Positions 4,549 through 5,159 of a stretch of 5,159 nucleotides of DNA are shown here, in pieces (positions within the stretch are counted from its first letter, which is position 1; every line of letters begins with the position of its first letter). The stretch is taken from NCBI GenBank assembly GCA_015654915.1, contig JAATFY010000054.1:1-5159 (forward strand), given 5' to 3'. Below the pieces are notes generated by a model that saw only the letters and a program-made list of their open reading frames with translations, had not been told where the DNA came from and did no database searches. This DNA is from Rhodospirillales bacterium. Lineage in GTDB: Bacteria; Pseudomonadota; Alphaproteobacteria; UBA9219. Both the position numbers and the translations under genes were made by a program.

Positions 4549-5159
4549 TGACAATTTTCAAGGATATGCAGGCGGTCGTGACGGCGGCGGTCGATGAAGC
4601 GGTTAAAGCCGGAGCGCTGGCCCTCAACGGCCCCATGCCTTCGTTCGTCGTCGAGCCGCCGCGCGAAGCCGATCACGGCGATCTGGCGACCAACGTCGCG
4701 ATGACGCTGGCCAAGGTCGCCGGCAAACCGCCGCGCGCGATTGCCGAAATTCTGAAACCGAAACTGGAAGCCAACCCCCTCATCACCGGTGTCGAAATTG
4801 CAGGCCCCGGGTTTATCAATCTGCGGCTCAAGCCCGATGTTTGGCAGAACGAACTGAAAGAAATCCTGAAATCCGGCCTCCGTTACGGCGACAGCACAAC
4901 TGGCAATAACCTCAAGGTGAATGTGGAATATGTTTCCGCCAATCCGACGGGGCCTATGCACGCAGGTCATGTGCGCGGCGCCGTGATCGGCGATACGCTG
5001 GCGCATCTGATGGCCAAGGCCGGATATGACGTGACGCGCGAATATTATTTCAACGATGCCGGCACGCAGGTCGATGTATTGGCCCGCACGACTTATCTGC
5101 GTTACCGCGAGGCTTTGGGTGAGAATATCGGCGAGATTCCCGAAGGGCTTTATCCGGGC
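4548..5159 (+). CDS. argS: Arginyl-tRNA synthetase, N-terminal part (3' end off window)
   Basis: A class I aminoacyl-tRNA synthetase that attaches arginine to tRNA-Arg. 204 codons are visible, about a third of the usual 550-590 residues. Residues 1-100 match the ArgRS N-terminal additional domain (around PPREADHGDLATNVAM, 37-52, and GPGFINLRL, 86-94). The catalytic fold begins near 123 with VNVEYVSANPTGPMHAGH, which holds the HIGH-type motif as HAGH (138-141). It continues with VRGAVIGDTLAHLMAKAGY and EYYFNDAG (165-172), a family hallmark. The KMSK-type loop and the anticodon-binding domain lie beyond the right edge. Start ATG 4548 shares one base with the dgt stop (TGATG). Only a weak GGAA precedes it, pointing to stop-restart coupling from dgt. 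No frameshift or missing residue is seen in the visible part. Confidence 0.97.
   Translation, partial: MTIFKDMQAVVTAAVDEAVKAGALALNGPMPSFVVEPPREADHGDLATNVAMTLAKVAGKPPRAIAEILKPKLEANPLITGVEIAGPGFINLRLKPDVWQNELKEILKSGLRYGDSTTGNNLKVNVEYVSANPTGPMHAGHVRGAVIGDTLAHLMAKAGYDVTREYYFNDAGTQVDVLARTTYLRYREALGENIGEIPEGLYPG

Noticed and set aside
4506..5006. Minus-strand open frame of 166 codons opposite dgt/argS
   Set aside because: It is a shadow of argS. The plus frame has HAGH and YYFNDAG motifs, and the antisense has no ribosome binding site or recognisable domain.

Overview
The window looks like a chromosomal piece of an alphaproteobacterium. The evidence is a divergent housekeeping block, erpA-xthA on the minus strand and dgt-argS on the plus strand, an arrangement I recall from alphaproteobacteria. 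The proteins have an alphaproteobacterial look, the DNA is moderately GC-rich, and a REP-like palindromic repeat sits between the divergent genes. I cannot name the genus. All calls come from reading the sequence; no database was searched.

Left part (1-1955, minus strand, read right to left). This is a compact three-gene membrane cluster. It starts with a 25-residue single-helix protein (1955-1878) that has a perfect AGGAGG ribosome binding site. Next is a 281-residue four-helix membrane protein of unknown function (1852-1007). Last is an Nramp-superfamily divalent metal transporter (1003 to beyond the left edge). The Nramp protein keeps the TM1 aspartate, but the other metal-site residues are changed (DPSG for DPGN, ISPY for MPHN), so its substrate may not be Mn/Fe. 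The 281-residue protein and the transporter lie in the same reading frame, separated only by one TAG stop and one TTG codon. This cluster is the least characterised and most interesting part of the window.

Middle part (2050-3191, minus strand). erpA (A-type iron-sulfur carrier) is followed after 2 nt by xthA (exonuclease III family). A 94-nt gap with no convincing terminator separates xthA from the membrane cluster, so read-through into the cluster is possible.

Intergenic part (3192-3360). A 104-bp composite palindrome (3206-3309), made of two REP-like units facing each other, fills most of the divergent region. One end touches the erpA ribosome binding site, leaving about 50 bp (3310-3360) as the likely home of the promoters for both directions.

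Right part (3361-5159, plus strand). dgt (HD-domain dNTP triphosphohydrolase) overlaps argS (arginyl-tRNA synthetase, cut by the right edge) by one base. The housekeeping genes together serve Fe-S protein maturation, abasic-site repair, dNTP pool control and tRNA charging.
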